A stretch of DNA of 64,000 nt from Pedobacter changchengzhani (GTDB lineage Bacteria; Bacteroidota; Bacteroidia; Sphingobacteriales; Sphingobacteriaceae): assembly GCF_004354365.1 (NCBI RefSeq), contig NZ_SJCY01000004.1, forward strand, positions 357,593 to 421,592, in the 5' to 3' direction. A program made the translations under genes and the position numbers. The notes below the pieces were generated by a model. That model had not been told where the DNA came from. It worked only from the letters and a program-made list of their open reading frames with translations, and ran no database searches. Of the stretch, positions 9,058 to 18,669 are shown in pieces (the stretch's first letter is position 1; each line of letters opens with the position of its first letter).

Positions 9058-11889
9058 ATGGAATTTGATATTATAGTATTGAGCAAGAATTTTAACTTAA
9101 AAAAGAGTTTAATTTTATTCTTTTTATGTTGCAACGTATTTTTTATAAATGAAACGGCAGCGCAAACGAAAGTAGAGTTTAACGACAAATCAAGCTTGGT
9201 GAAATCAATTAATGACAAATATCAAAGTGGAAATTGGGAAGGTGGAAAGGTCATTAATGATGAGGCACTAACAAAATATCCAAAAGATTCTGATCTTAGA
9301 ATGTTACTTGGTAAATATTATGTTAATGGTAAAAACTATGATAAAGCGAGGTTTGAATTAAATAAGGCTATTGAATATAATAATGCAAACGTAGATGCTA
9401 AGCAACTTTTAGTTGGCGTTGAAACCGAAACAAAAAGATACTCTAGCGCCATTTGTTATGTAAACGAATTGTTAGAGGTAAATCCATACTGGAAAGGACT
9501 GTGGAGGAAAAAAATTGACTTATACCGTTTGCAAGGTAATAATATTGAAGCCAACCGTTTACTTAAGCGCATTTCTCAAATATTCCCTAACGATAAGAAA
9601 ATAGAAAAAGATATTGCGTATGAGACTTCGCAGAATGCTTTGAAAAAAAGCAAAGAGGGTAAAATTGATGAAGCTATAAAACTGAATAGTGAGTTGGTAA
9701 ATGATGATGCTGGTAACTCAGAAAATTACGTTTCATTAATAGATAATTACATCAAAGCAGGTGATTATAACCAAGCTTTAGTTACGGCAAATAGAGGATT
9801 AAATAAGTTTCCAGGTAGTGGGTTAATTGTACAGAAAAAAATAAGCTTACTAGAGCAACAAAAGAAGTATGATGAGCTTTTACCATTTATTCAAAGTCAA
9901 ATAAAAAAAGGTAATAACCAATCTTTAAGGAAACAATATTCTTATTTTTTGTTGGAAGCTGCGAGATATAGTAAAGAAAAAGATCCTGCTACGCTTTATG
10001 GAAAGATCTTAGATTCAAGTCCTGGTAATAATGAGGCTTTTAATTATGTGTTTAATCAAACAATGGGTGCGCAACAATATGATCAAGCATTATACTTACT
10101 CAATAAATATCGTAAGGTTAGAGGAAATTCTAAAAATAGTTCACTAAACGAACTTCGAATATATAGGAGAATGGATGATGAGGTAATGGTGGCAAAATTA
10201 TCGAAACAACTTTTTGCGCAATATCCTAACGATGAAGATATAAAAGAACAATATGTTTCGGTTATTTTGCAAGAGGCAAAGACTAAAATGGATCGGGGAA
10301 CATATTTAGAAGCTATTCCCTTGTGGAAAGAAATTATTGCTAATGGTAAAGAAGATATGTATAGCGTTGGCCAAATGGGGCTTTTTAATGCGTATTATAA
10401 TTCCGATCAATTTATAGATGCGCTTAATGTTTTAAACGAAATTATATCTAACGATCCAAGAAATGTAAGTCTATTTTTGAAAAGATCTGATCTATATTTT
10501 AAGCAAAAGAGATATGATATTGCATTAGAATCTTACGAAAAGATATTTGCCATTGCAGAATCTTCCAAAAAAAATTACTACTTAACCGGATATGGAGATT
10601 TGATGGGTAAGATAATTAAAGACCTTATTGGTCAATATAAATACCCTGAAGCACTTGTATATGTAGAAAAGTGGATAGCACAAGATCCTGAAAATAAAGA
10701 TGCACTGATGTATGCTATTAACTTTTCTAGCAAAACGAATGATTTAACGAGTATGGAGAAATTTGCGAAGCTTGCAAATCAGGTTTATCCTAACGATGTC
10801 GTTTTTAAAGTAAAACTTGCCGAAGCGATGCAAAAAACTAATCAAGATTTTAGTCCATATTGGCTATCTCTAAAGCAGGAAATTGAAATAAACCCATATA
10901 ATGATGAGCTATCTAAAGCATTTGTAGGCGTATCTACAACCTATGGCGAACAATTGGTTAAGAATCGAAAATTAGATGAGGCATTAGTTGTGTATAATGA
11001 AGCAATTATTCATGATCAAAAAAATAAAGAATTAAAATACTTAAAGGGTGTTGTTTTTGAGAAGATAAAACAAAACGATTCTGCATATTATTATCAATCA
11101 TTTTACGAACCATCTTTGTTGGAGGTGAAAGATTTTAAGCAACATTTATATACACTCAGCCAAAAAAGCTCGAAGAATGAAATAGGCATTTATCATCTTC
11201 GGGCTCGTTATGGAGATGATTATAGAATAACCTCTGTTTCAACAATTGAGTACACACGTAAAGGAATTAACAATATTTACGTTGGTCGGATAAATTATGC
11301 AGGTAGAGATACCGGGCGTGGTTTACAGGCTCAAGCAGAATGGAGTAGAGTTTTCTCAGATGATTTCTCTGGTAAGGTTGATTTTGCTGTATCTGATCGA
11401 TTTTTTCCTAAGATAAATGCCAATCTTTCGATTTATAAAAATATTTTTAAGAGTTATCAATTAGAAGCTGGTATTGGTTATAGAAAGCTTTACACTAGCG
11501 AAAAATTATCCAATTTTGTTTTAGGTGTAACGAAAGAATTAGAAAACTTTAGACTAAATGCACGTTATAATCAATTTCTGTTGGATGGAAAATTACTTTA
11601 TAATTTGTCTGCTCAGGGAAGATATTTTATGGAGGGACCGAAAAATTACTTATTTGTTACTGGCAGCATAGGTTCATCACCTGATGTTGAGCTGATCGAT
11701 AACCAGTTTTATAATTCTTTTTCAGCTGTAAATACTATGGTGGGTACAGGCTTTGGACATATTATTAGTAAAAATGTTTCAGCGGGCATTTTAGGAACGT
11801 GGTATAATTTTAATAGTGGCACTAACCTTGTTAATCCGAAGTTTCGTAATTTGTATAATTTATATTTCCAGCTAAATGTTTCGTTTTAA
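9058..11889 (+). CDS. TPR protein with C-terminal YaiO-like outer-membrane beta-barrel
   Basis: A 943-residue exported protein. The signal peptide spans about residues 1-36 (hydrophobic LILFFLCCNVFF, cleavage near TAAQ). Residues about 40-680 are tandem tetratricopeptide repeats. From about 705 to the C-terminus the sequence alternates in the manner of beta strands and ends in F (LNVSF), as outer-membrane barrels do; this part resembles the YaiO barrel. The periplasmic TPR plus barrel architecture is that of PgaA, AlgK/AlgE and BcsC exporters. The ATG at 9058 is chosen because an earlier in-frame start overlaps the GT2 gene and would bury the signal peptide. The next gene overlaps its stop by 14 bases. 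Confidence 0.87.
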   Translation: MEFDIIVLSKNFNLKKSLILFFLCCNVFFINETAAQTKVEFNDKSSLVKSINDKYQSGNWEGGKVINDEALTKYPKDSDLRMLLGKYYVNGKNYDKARFELNKAIEYNNANVDAKQLLVGVETETKRYSSAICYVNELLEVNPYWKGLWRKKIDLYRLQGNNIEANRLLKRISQIFPNDKKIEKDIAYETSQNALKKSKEGKIDEAIKLNSELVNDDAGNSENYVSLIDNYIKAGDYNQALVTANRGLNKFPGSGLIVQKKISLLEQQKKYDELLPFIQSQIKKGNNQSLRKQYSYFLLEAARYSKEKDPATLYGKILDSSPGNNEAFNYVFNQTMGAQQYDQALYLLNKYRKVRGNSKNSSLNELRIYRRMDDEVMVAKLSKQLFAQYPNDEDIKEQYVSVILQEAKTKMDRGTYLEAIPLWKEIIANGKEDMYSVGQMGLFNAYYNSDQFIDALNVLNEIISNDPRNVSLFLKRSDLYFKQKRYDIALESYEKIFAIAESSKKNYYLTGYGDLMGKIIKDLIGQYKYPEALVYVEKWIAQDPENKDALMYAINFSSKTNDLTSMEKFAKLANQVYPNDVVFKVKLAEAMQKTNQDFSPYWLSLKQEIEINPYNDELSKAFVGVSTTYGEQLVKNRKLDEALVVYNEAIIHDQKNKELKYLKGVVFEKIKQNDSAYYYQSFYEPSLLEVKDFKQHLYTLSQKSSKNEIGIYHLRARYGDDYRITSVSTIEYTRKGINNIYVGRINYAGRDTGRGLQAQAEWSRVFSDDFSGKVDFAVSDRFFPKINANLSIYKNIFKSYQLEAGIGYRKLYTSEKLSNFVLGVTKELENFRLNARYNQFLLDGKLLYNLSAQGRYFMEGPKNYLFVTGSIGSSPDVELIDNQFYNSFSAVNTMVGTGFGHIISKNVSAGILGTWYNFNSGTNLVNPKFRNLYNLYFQLNVSF

Positions 11890-14008
11890 ATTAGCTCTAC
11901 TATGTATTTTGCTTTGCTCTTTAACAAGTTGTAAGGCTGAGTATAAAGGTGTTAAAGCTGATGGCTACATCATAACAAGTGAGGAAGATGGTGTGAGTCA
12001 AAAATGGCAAAATTATCTTTATAATCAACTTCAAAAAAGGGCTAATAATAAGGCGAAGGTTATTAAATCTACTGGCGTAAATCCAAAAATCCCAGCTGGT
12101 TTTAAGGAGGTTCATATAGAAATTGCAAAGGATTTAAAGAACGATTACTGTGTAGAAAATAACGCAGCAAAAATTAATCTGCGCATGCATGATGAAAAAA
12201 CTGCGGTTTGGATGATTTATCAGCTAATTGAAACCATTGGGCAACAGGACCATAATTTTAGTTCTTTGGATCTACCGCCTTCAATAATTGAGTTCAGCGA
12301 TCAATGCACCAACTTTGATTTTAGTTATAGAGATGTACACTTAGCGCCTAATTTGGATGTTGATTATGCAACTATAATTGGAACAAATACGGTTGACGAT
12401 GACTGGGGGATTTGGGCGCATAACTTGCACAAGGTGGTTAAGTTGAATGAAGCGACCAGAGCCAAAATTAATGGCGTACCAACAGATGAGCAATATTGTT
12501 TTTCGTCGGATGATTTATATAATCAACTAAAGGCTTATATAAATGATAATTATGGAAGCGGTAATAAAAAGCCATTCCGTTTTATGATTGCGCCGAACGA
12601 CAATGATTTAGTTTGTACATGCGAAAAATGCACCGAAGCTGGTAATGATAATCGAAATGCAACTCCGGCGGTAATTAATCTAATCAATAAGCTCTCTCTC
12701 GATTTTCCAAAACATTTCTTTTATACGCTGGCTTATCGTACTACACAGAAACCGCCAGATACCGAACTTTTAGATAATTCTGGCGTGTTTATCAGTACAA
12801 TTGATGTACCTAAAGGAATTGAGATAACGGGTAATAAAAAATTTGCAGTGCTAAAAGGTATTGTTTTAGATTGGAAGAAGAAAACAAATAACCTGTATTT
12901 ATGGGATTATATCTCAAATTTTGATGATTATTTAACACCACTTCCCATTTTAACTGGATTTAAAAAACAATTTCCAGATTTTAAAAAGATTGGTATTAAG
13001 GGCTTGTTTTTAAATGGGAGCGGTTACGATTATTCGCCTTTTGACGATGTAAAAACTTACTGCGCTGCTGCAATAATGATGAATGGGGGTTTGAATGCTG
13101 ATTCGCTTAGTGCGCGTTTTTTCGAAAAAATGTATCCTGTTTCGCATAAATTGCTAACTAAATATTATTCGGGTTTAGAGCAGAAAATTAACGAAACAGG
13201 TAAAGCTTATGCGCTTTATGGGAGTTTTAAATCGGCAACAAGAAACTATTTATCTACCGAAAGTTTTATCACTTTCTATAATGCGCTAACAAAAATTGTA
13301 GGGTCAACATCTGGCGAAGAAAATGAAAAGTTACAAAAATTGTTAACTGCATTGAGTTTTACAAGGTTGCAAGTGGCTTATTCTTTGGGTTATAGCTCTG
13401 GTGGTGCTTTCGTAATTGATCAAGACCAAGTTAAACTCAATGCGGATATTGATGTTTATTTGAACCAACTTAGAAATTTTAATAAGTATAAAGACTTAGG
13501 GAATTTTAAAGAAAATGATGGAAAGCTTGGCGACTATATATTAGGGTGGCAAAATTTAGCTAAATATCCTGCAAAAAGAAATTTATTGGTGCAAGGAAAA
13601 CTCCAATTCTTGTCAATACCAGATGAAGATTATACGGATTTAAGTACATTAAATGATGGGGTTAGCGGCTTTAGTTCAAGCTATCATTACGGCTGGATGT
13701 TGGTAAGTCAAGATGATTTACACCTGAAAATTTTATCAAATAACCTTTCTGAGGTAAGAAAGTTGAGCATTCGTTTTTTGAACGAACCGCATTCGGGTAT
13801 TTATGCACCCACAATGGTGCAAATTATTGTAGCTGGCAAAATAGTTAAAAGTTTGAGTCCGAAACTAGATCCGAATGATGGAAAAATTTATCAGGTTAAA
13901 GAAAATTTAACTTTTGAAAAGGGTACAAAAGATTTTGAGATCAAAATCATCAGAAATGCCAAAGGAAAAAGAACTTTAGCTTGTGATGAAATACTATTAA
14001 CAAAATAA
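11876..14008 (+). CDS. DUF4838 lipoprotein, probable glycan-active TIM-barrel protein
   Basis: A 710-residue predicted lipoprotein; the lipobox LTSC puts the lipidated Cys at residue 19. The middle matches the DUF4838 family, whose fold is related to family 20/67-type glycoside hydrolases. The Cys pair in APNDNDLVCTCEKC (about 233-246) is typical. The N-terminal 130 residues resemble the small alpha/beta domain that precedes such barrels. The C-terminal 130 residues (from TLNDGVSGF) look like a discoidin-type sugar-binding domain. In the operon it may trim or bind the exported polymer, as the hydrolase part of PgaB does. Activity is inferred; the catalytic residues are not assigned. Confidence 0.82.
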   Translation: MFRFKLALLCILLCSLTSCKAEYKGVKADGYIITSEEDGVSQKWQNYLYNQLQKRANNKAKVIKSTGVNPKIPAGFKEVHIEIAKDLKNDYCVENNAAKINLRMHDEKTAVWMIYQLIETIGQQDHNFSSLDLPPSIIEFSDQCTNFDFSYRDVHLAPNLDVDYATIIGTNTVDDDWGIWAHNLHKVVKLNEATRAKINGVPTDEQYCFSSDDLYNQLKAYINDNYGSGNKKPFRFMIAPNDNDLVCTCEKCTEAGNDNRNATPAVINLINKLSLDFPKHFFYTLAYRTTQKPPDTELLDNSGVFISTIDVPKGIEITGNKKFAVLKGIVLDWKKKTNNLYLWDYISNFDDYLTPLPILTGFKKQFPDFKKIGIKGLFLNGSGYDYSPFDDVKTYCAAAIMMNGGLNADSLSARFFEKMYPVSHKLLTKYYSGLEQKINETGKAYALYGSFKSATRNYLSTESFITFYNALTKIVGSTSGEENEKLQKLLTALSFTRLQVAYSLGYSSGGAFVIDQDQVKLNADIDVYLNQLRNFNKYKDLGNFKENDGKLGDYILGWQNLAKYPAKRNLLVQGKLQFLSIPDEDYTDLSTLNDGVSGFSSSYHYGWMLVSQDDLHLKILSNNLSEVRKLSIRFLNEPHSGIYAPTMVQIIVAGKIVKSLSPKLDPNDGKIYQVKENLTFEKGTKDFEIKIIRNAKGKRTLACDEILLTK

Positions 14009-14010
14009 AA

Positions 14011-14520
14011 ATGAAACGTTACATATTGGTTTTTTTATTTGTTTTGCCAATGCTCAACGCTTGTGTTGATTTACGCAAAGAAAAAACAACAGTCGAGGTA
14101 ATCGACAATAATCGGCATTATTATCCTATTCAAATGGGACAAAAGTTGGAAATTCTTTTCCACGTTAAAAATACGGGTAAACATCCGCTAATTATATCGG
14201 ATATTATAACTTCTTGTGGATGCTTGGTCCTTTCTAAATCTAATATTAATAATATCCCTTCGGGTGATGAAGCAGTATTGAGTCTTACCTATAACAGTGC
14301 TAAAAACGTTGGTTATGTGAAGCATTATATTACCCTATACGGAAATTTTCTTACAGATGTAAAGCAGGAATTAATTTTTGATGTAAACGTTGTGCCAGAT
14401 GCCCTTTATACCAAGGATTACGAAGAGCTGTATAAAGAAGAAAAAGAAAAATATGGTGATGTTAAAAGTTTAGTCGATGGGAACGCAAATAATCAAGGTT
14501 ATTACATGGGAGACCACTAA
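14011..14520 (+). CDS. DUF1573 lipoprotein
   Basis: A 169-residue predicted lipoprotein with lipobox LNAC (Cys18). The body is a DUF1573 immunoglobulin-like beta sandwich, with the family hallmark TSCGC near residues 69-73 and the FHVKNTGKHPL strand pair. DUF1573 proteins are widespread in Bacteroidota envelopes and of unknown role. The start lies 2 bases after the DUF4838 stop, so this is the last gene of the polysaccharide operon. It may act as a periplasmic or surface binding partner. The C-terminal 35 residues are acidic and polar, outside the domain. Confidence 0.85.
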   Translation: MKRYILVFLFVLPMLNACVDLRKEKTTVEVIDNNRHYYPIQMGQKLEILFHVKNTGKHPLIISDIITSCGCLVLSKSNINNIPSGDEAVLSLTYNSAKNVGYVKHYITLYGNFLTDVKQELIFDVNVVPDALYTKDYEELYKEEKEKYGDVKSLVDGNANNQGYYMGDH

Positions 14521-14821
14521 TAATTGCGAGGTGTTTTAAAAAAAATTAATTCGCAATTTCGATGTATCGGTTATTCAGATGGCTTTTAGCTAATCTATCG
14601 AAATTAAATTTCTAGATTTTAATTATAATTTTTAGAAATTTAGCCATTAAACACGTAAGTTAATTGAGCCAATAAACATGCTATTTCATTAATTATCAGC
14701 TAAAAATTATTTAAAAATTAAGGCATTAGGAGCACTACTTAATGTTTTTAATGCCTCAATTTTTATTACAACTTAAATATGATTATTTACTAAGAAATTA
14801 ACCTTTATTTCCAAACAACTA
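14521..14821. other. Intergenic region between convergent genes
   Basis: About 300 AT-rich bases. Apart from the shared hairpin terminator near its right end, nothing coding or repeated was seen. Confidence 0.6.
14713..14763. terminator. Bidirectional hairpin terminator
   Basis: AGGCATTA (14721-14728) pairs with TAATGCCT (14749-14756), extended past one mismatch by flanking A- and T-rich arms. The loop is 20 bases. With A-rich left and T-rich right flanks it can end both the polysaccharide operon (plus) and the lysine aminotransferase gene (minus). Confidence 0.65.
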
Positions 14822-16153
14822 TTATAAATTTGGCAATATTTTTTCCATTGCTGTCAAACCTTCATCTATATGTTTTTGCTCAATACATAACGCAGGGCGG
14901 AAACGGATTGTATGGCTTCCGCAACCTAAAAACATAACATTTTGTTCTAAACCCTTTTTAACAAATTCATTCCTCATTTCGGTATTGGGAAAATCAAAAG
15001 CGCATAGTAAACCTTTGCCACGCACATTGCTAATTTTGCCATGTTTTTGTGCAAATTTTTCGAGGTTCGACTTTAAATAATTTCCAACTTCCATTGCGTT
15101 GTTGCAAAGATCATCTTCTTTTAAAATTTGAAGAATTTGTGTAGAACGCACCATGTCAACTAAATTTCCACCCCAAGTGGAGTTAATCCTACTCGGTATG
15201 TTAAATACATTGGTTTCAATTTGATTTACTTTATCGCCAACCAAAATGCCACAAACTTGCATTTTCTTTCCAAAAGCAATAATGTCCGGACGAGCTTTTT
15301 CGCTAAAATGTTGGTGACACCAGAACTTGCCCGTTAAGCCGACACCGGTTTGCACTTCATCATAAATTAAAAATGCATCGTTTTCATCAGCCAAAGTTTT
15401 AAGCTGAATTAAGAACTCTTCGCGTAAATGATTGTCACCGCCTTCTGATTGTATTGGCTCGATGATAATGGCACAAATATCATCTTTATGATCTGCAAAA
15501 GCCTGCTTCACTTGGGCGATAGATAACTCTTCAGTTTGTATGGCGTGATTTAAATTTTCGCCATTTAACGGGAACTTTACTTGTGGTACACTTACTCTAG
15601 GCCAATCAAACTTGGCAAACCACTTTGTTTTATCAGGTAAAGTATTTGTTAAACTTAAAGTATAGCCGGTTCTACCGTGAAAAGCCTTTTCGAAATGCAA
15701 CACTTTAAAACCTTTTTCTTCTTTATATCCTTTAGCAAAGTTTTTTTGCACTTTCCAATCCATTGCTACTTTAATGGCATTTTCTACAGCTAAACCACCA
15801 CCTGCTATAAAAAAAGCGTGTGGCAAATAGGAGGGAATACCAATTTCCGAAAATCTTTTCACAAACTCTGCGTATTGCTGCGTGTACACATCAGAATTTG
15901 ATGGATTGGCAATGGCTGCCGCTAATAGATTCTTTTTAAAGTTCTCATCGTTAATCATTTTTGGGTGATTATAGCCGAGCGGAACGGATGCGAAACAGGT
16001 GAAGAAATCGAGTAAAGTACGGTTGTATTTAGAATCGTAAATGTATGCGCCATGGCTTTTTTCCATGTCATACGTAAGATCGAAGCCATCAGCCAAAATG
16101 TGCTTACTTAAAATTTCATTTACTTGATCGGGTGCTACCGTTAATTGATACAT
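14822..16153 (-). CDS. lat: L-lysine 6-transaminase
   Basis: A 443-residue class III PLP aminotransferase. LAT moves the epsilon-amino group of lysine to 2-oxoglutarate, giving alpha-aminoadipate semialdehyde and glutamate, the first step of one lysine catabolic route. The segments HFEKAFHGRTGYTLSLTN and IIAFGKKMQVCG are characteristic of LAT rather than of ornithine or acetylornithine aminotransferases. The PLP-binding Asp lies in DEVQTG (265-270) and the Schiff-base Lys is 296 or 297. Full length for the family. The next gene upstream is another PLP enzyme on the same strand, 250 bases away, so co-transcription is uncertain. Confidence 0.92.
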   Translation of the reverse strand: MYQLTVAPDQVNEILSKHILADGFDLTYDMEKSHGAYIYDSKYNRTLLDFFTCFASVPLGYNHPKMINDENFKKNLLAAAIANPSNSDVYTQQYAEFVKRFSEIGIPSYLPHAFFIAGGGLAVENAIKVAMDWKVQKNFAKGYKEEKGFKVLHFEKAFHGRTGYTLSLTNTLPDKTKWFAKFDWPRVSVPQVKFPLNGENLNHAIQTEELSIAQVKQAFADHKDDICAIIIEPIQSEGGDNHLREEFLIQLKTLADENDAFLIYDEVQTGVGLTGKFWCHQHFSEKARPDIIAFGKKMQVCGILVGDKVNQIETNVFNIPSRINSTWGGNLVDMVRSTQILQILKEDDLCNNAMEVGNYLKSNLEKFAQKHGKISNVRGKGLLCAFDFPNTEMRNEFVKKGLEQNVMFLGCGSHTIRFRPALCIEQKHIDEGLTAMEKILPNL

Positions 16154-16406
16154 ATACTTGGATTTGGTTTCTCCAAATGTAGTAAAAAGCCCCTAATTTG
16201 CAAATTTAGGCACTTTTTGAAGATTATTTAAAAAATAGGTTTAAACAGTTTAAAGTATGTTTTTGGTTAAAATCGTTAGTTTTGAGCATAAAATGTTGAA
16301 AACTTTTTATGCTTACAGAGTAGTTTGAGGTGGTAAACTTAGCTGTAAACACCGAAAAAATGTAAAAAATGCGTTTAAATAAAATGGGGTCGTAGGTTTA
16401 AATCGC

Positions 16407-17276
16407 CTAAAATTTATCCATCATTCCAAACATACCAAGCAAGCCACCAGTATGAATGGCCAAAATTTTATCGTTGTTATTAATAATCTGTTTTTCCGCT
16501 AAATCTTTAATGGCGAAAAACATTTTGGCCGTATAAACAGGATCGATAAGCATGCCGGTTTTGGCCGTAAAGTCTTTTATAAAAGTGATGAGTTCTGGAG
16601 TGGTTTTTGCATAACCACCAAAGTGGTAATCGGTATGTAATATCAATTGATTAGAAATACTGCTATACTTTTTTATTTCCTCGGCAATGAAATCGCCACC
16701 CTTTAAAACGGGTATAATATGAAGTTTAGTTTTTAAATTATTCTTATAAATGCCATTTAATAACCCCGATGCAGTTGTGCCAGTACCTGCAGCGCAAAAT
16801 ATATGGTCGTAAGTTGTGTCAAGTTCGTCAATAATTTCTTCACAACCCAATGTTGCTTCCAAACATGCACCACCTTCATCAATAAAATAGGCATTTTTAT
16901 CTGTTTCGAAATGGGTATCGAATAAATGAATTTTATTTTTGTATGCTTCTCTATCTACAAAAATTAAATCCATGCCATATAATTTGCAAAGCAAAAGCAT
17001 TTGATTTGTTACTTCTTCACCGCGAACGAAGGCCGTAGCTTTTAGGTTTTTCCTGCTTGCCAACGCTGCCGTTGCAACTAAATGATTAGAATAAGCACCA
17101 CCAAAAGTAACTAAATGTGTTCGGTTTTGATTTTGTGCTTCTTTAAGAATGTATTTTAATTTACGCCACTTGTTTCCAGAAATATATGGATCAATTAAAT
17201 CATCTCTTTTAACAAATAACCGTTCAAAAGGAGGTAATTCAATTTTCTGTATTGGACTATTTAAATGTTCGAACAC
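16407..17276 (-). CDS. PLP-dependent D-cysteine desulfhydrase / ACC deaminase family protein
   Basis: A 289-residue fold-type II PLP enzyme. The SGNKWRKLKY motif provides the PLP Lys36, followed by the FGGAYSNH substrate loop and the AAGTGTTASG phosphate-binding loop. This family includes D-cysteine desulfhydrase and 1-aminocyclopropane-1-carboxylate deaminase, which cannot be told apart safely from sequence alone; the protein is somewhat shorter than the classic enzymes (about 330). A -7-like TATCTTTG lies on the minus strand at 17567-17574, about 290 bases upstream. Cytoplasmic, no membrane segments. Confidence 0.85.
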   Translation of the reverse strand: MFEHLNSPIQKIELPPFERLFVKRDDLIDPYISGNKWRKLKYILKEAQNQNRTHLVTFGGAYSNHLVATAALASRKNLKATAFVRGEEVTNQMLLLCKLYGMDLIFVDREAYKNKIHLFDTHFETDKNAYFIDEGGACLEATLGCEEIIDELDTTYDHIFCAAGTGTTASGLLNGIYKNNLKTKLHIIPVLKGGDFIAEEIKKYSSISNQLILHTDYHFGGYAKTTPELITFIKDFTAKTGMLIDPVYTAKMFFAIKDLAEKQIINNNDKILAIHTGGLLGMFGMMDKF

Positions 17277-17637
17277 TTTTTAGTAATCCTAATTTAAATG
17301 ACGTATTGATTAAGATGATTACTTAAAATATATTTGCCGCACTAAATAAGGGAAAAAATTAATAATGATTTTGATGTTTTGAGTGAGATTTTTCATTTTC
17401 GAGCGAGTTAATGTTGATTTTTCTTCTTCCAGAAACAACGGAAGCAATAAAAAGTTTTATATTATTTTAAAAAATTTAATTCAACCGTAAAATAAATTTA
17501 TAACATGTTATAAAAGAAGCATTTAAAATTAGGTTGTAAAGATAAATTGTCTTAATTAATTAAGCGCAAAGATAATTACTTTTATTTAAAAAGCAGGCAT
17601 AACGAGAAAAATGATGTTAAAAGTTTATTTTTGCCAA
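17277..17637. other. Divergent intergenic region
   Basis: AT-rich, no gene. It contains TATCTTTG on the minus strand (17567-17574), which could serve the PLP enzyme with a long leader, and TATTTTTG on the plus strand (17626-17633) directly before the preferred start of the RluD-like gene. Confidence 0.5.
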
Positions 17638-18666
17638 ATGGAAAATGAGGTAGAAGTAAACGAAACCGAGGATCAAGAATTATATGAGCATTTAAAGATT
17701 GTAGTTGACAAAGGTCAATCGCTTTTGCGCATCGATAAATTTTTGATGATTCGGATTGAGAATGCTTCGCGTAACCGCATCCAAAATGCAATAGATGCTG
17801 GGAACGTTCTGGTTAATAAAAAGCAGATAAAAGCCAGCTACAAAGTTAAGCCTTTTGATGAAATTTCCATCGTTTTGCCGCATCCGCCACACGATAATGA
17901 GGTATATCCAGAAGATATTCCGATAGAGATTATTTACGAAGACAATGATTTAATGTTAGTGAATAAAGCTGCTGGCATGGTGGTGCATCCTGGTTTTAAT
18001 AATTACACTGGCACGCTCGTAAATGCTTTGGCTTTTCACCACGATAATTTACCACAACTTGCAGGCAACGAAGGCAGGCCCGGTTTGGTACATAGAATTG
18101 ATAAAGATACATCGGGTTTATTGTTAGTGAGTAAAAACGAGAAATCGATTACGCATTTGGCCAGGCAGTTTTTCGATCATAGCATTACCCGAAAGTATGT
18201 AGCTTTGGTTTGGGGCGATTTAGAAAATGAAGGCACAATTAGTGGCTATATTGGTAGAAGCGCTAAAGACCGTAGAATTATGGATGTGTATGAGGAGGAA
18301 GATAAGGGTAAATGGTCGGTAACACATTATACGGTTTTAGAACGTTTTGGCTACGTTACCTTAATAAGTTGTCAGCTAGAAACCGGCCGAACTCATCAGA
18401 TTAGAGCGCACATGCAACATATCGGTCATCCATTATTTAACGATGCCTCGTACGGTGGTGATCGAATTTTAAAAGGAACTACCTTTAATAAATATAAACA
18501 GTTTGTAGAAAATTGCTTTGCATTATTGCCTCGCCAAGCGCTCCATGCCCAAAGTTTAGGGTTTGTACACCCCACAAGTGGCGCATTTATGCACTTTGAA
18601 TCGCCATTGCCAGAAGATTTTGAAGCTGCTTTAAACAAATGGAAAAATTACGTTGCAACCACCTAA
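17638..18666 (+). CDS. RluD-family 23S rRNA pseudouridine synthase
   Basis: A 342-residue RNA-uridine isomerase. An N-terminal S4 RNA-binding domain (about 25-95, LRIDKFL) is followed by the RluA/RluD catalytic domain. The catalytic Asp lies in HRIDKDTSG, and the family segments GRPGLVHRI and ETGRTHQIRAHM are present. Family members modify helix 69 of 23S rRNA, but which subtype this is cannot be decided here. The ATG at 17638 is preferred to 17611, since the longer start would cross a TATTTTTG promoter-like box and add nine residues (MMLKVYFCQ) unlike the family. The aminotransferase gene starts 3 bases after the stop. Confidence 0.92.
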   Translation: MENEVEVNETEDQELYEHLKIVVDKGQSLLRIDKFLMIRIENASRNRIQNAIDAGNVLVNKKQIKASYKVKPFDEISIVLPHPPHDNEVYPEDIPIEIIYEDNDLMLVNKAAGMVVHPGFNNYTGTLVNALAFHHDNLPQLAGNEGRPGLVHRIDKDTSGLLLVSKNEKSITHLARQFFDHSITRKYVALVWGDLENEGTISGYIGRSAKDRRIMDVYEEEDKGKWSVTHYTVLERFGYVTLISCQLETGRTHQIRAHMQHIGHPLFNDASYGGDRILKGTTFNKYKQFVENCFALLPRQALHAQSLGFVHPTSGAFMHFESPLPEDFEAALNKWKNYVATT

Positions 18667-18669
18667 AAT

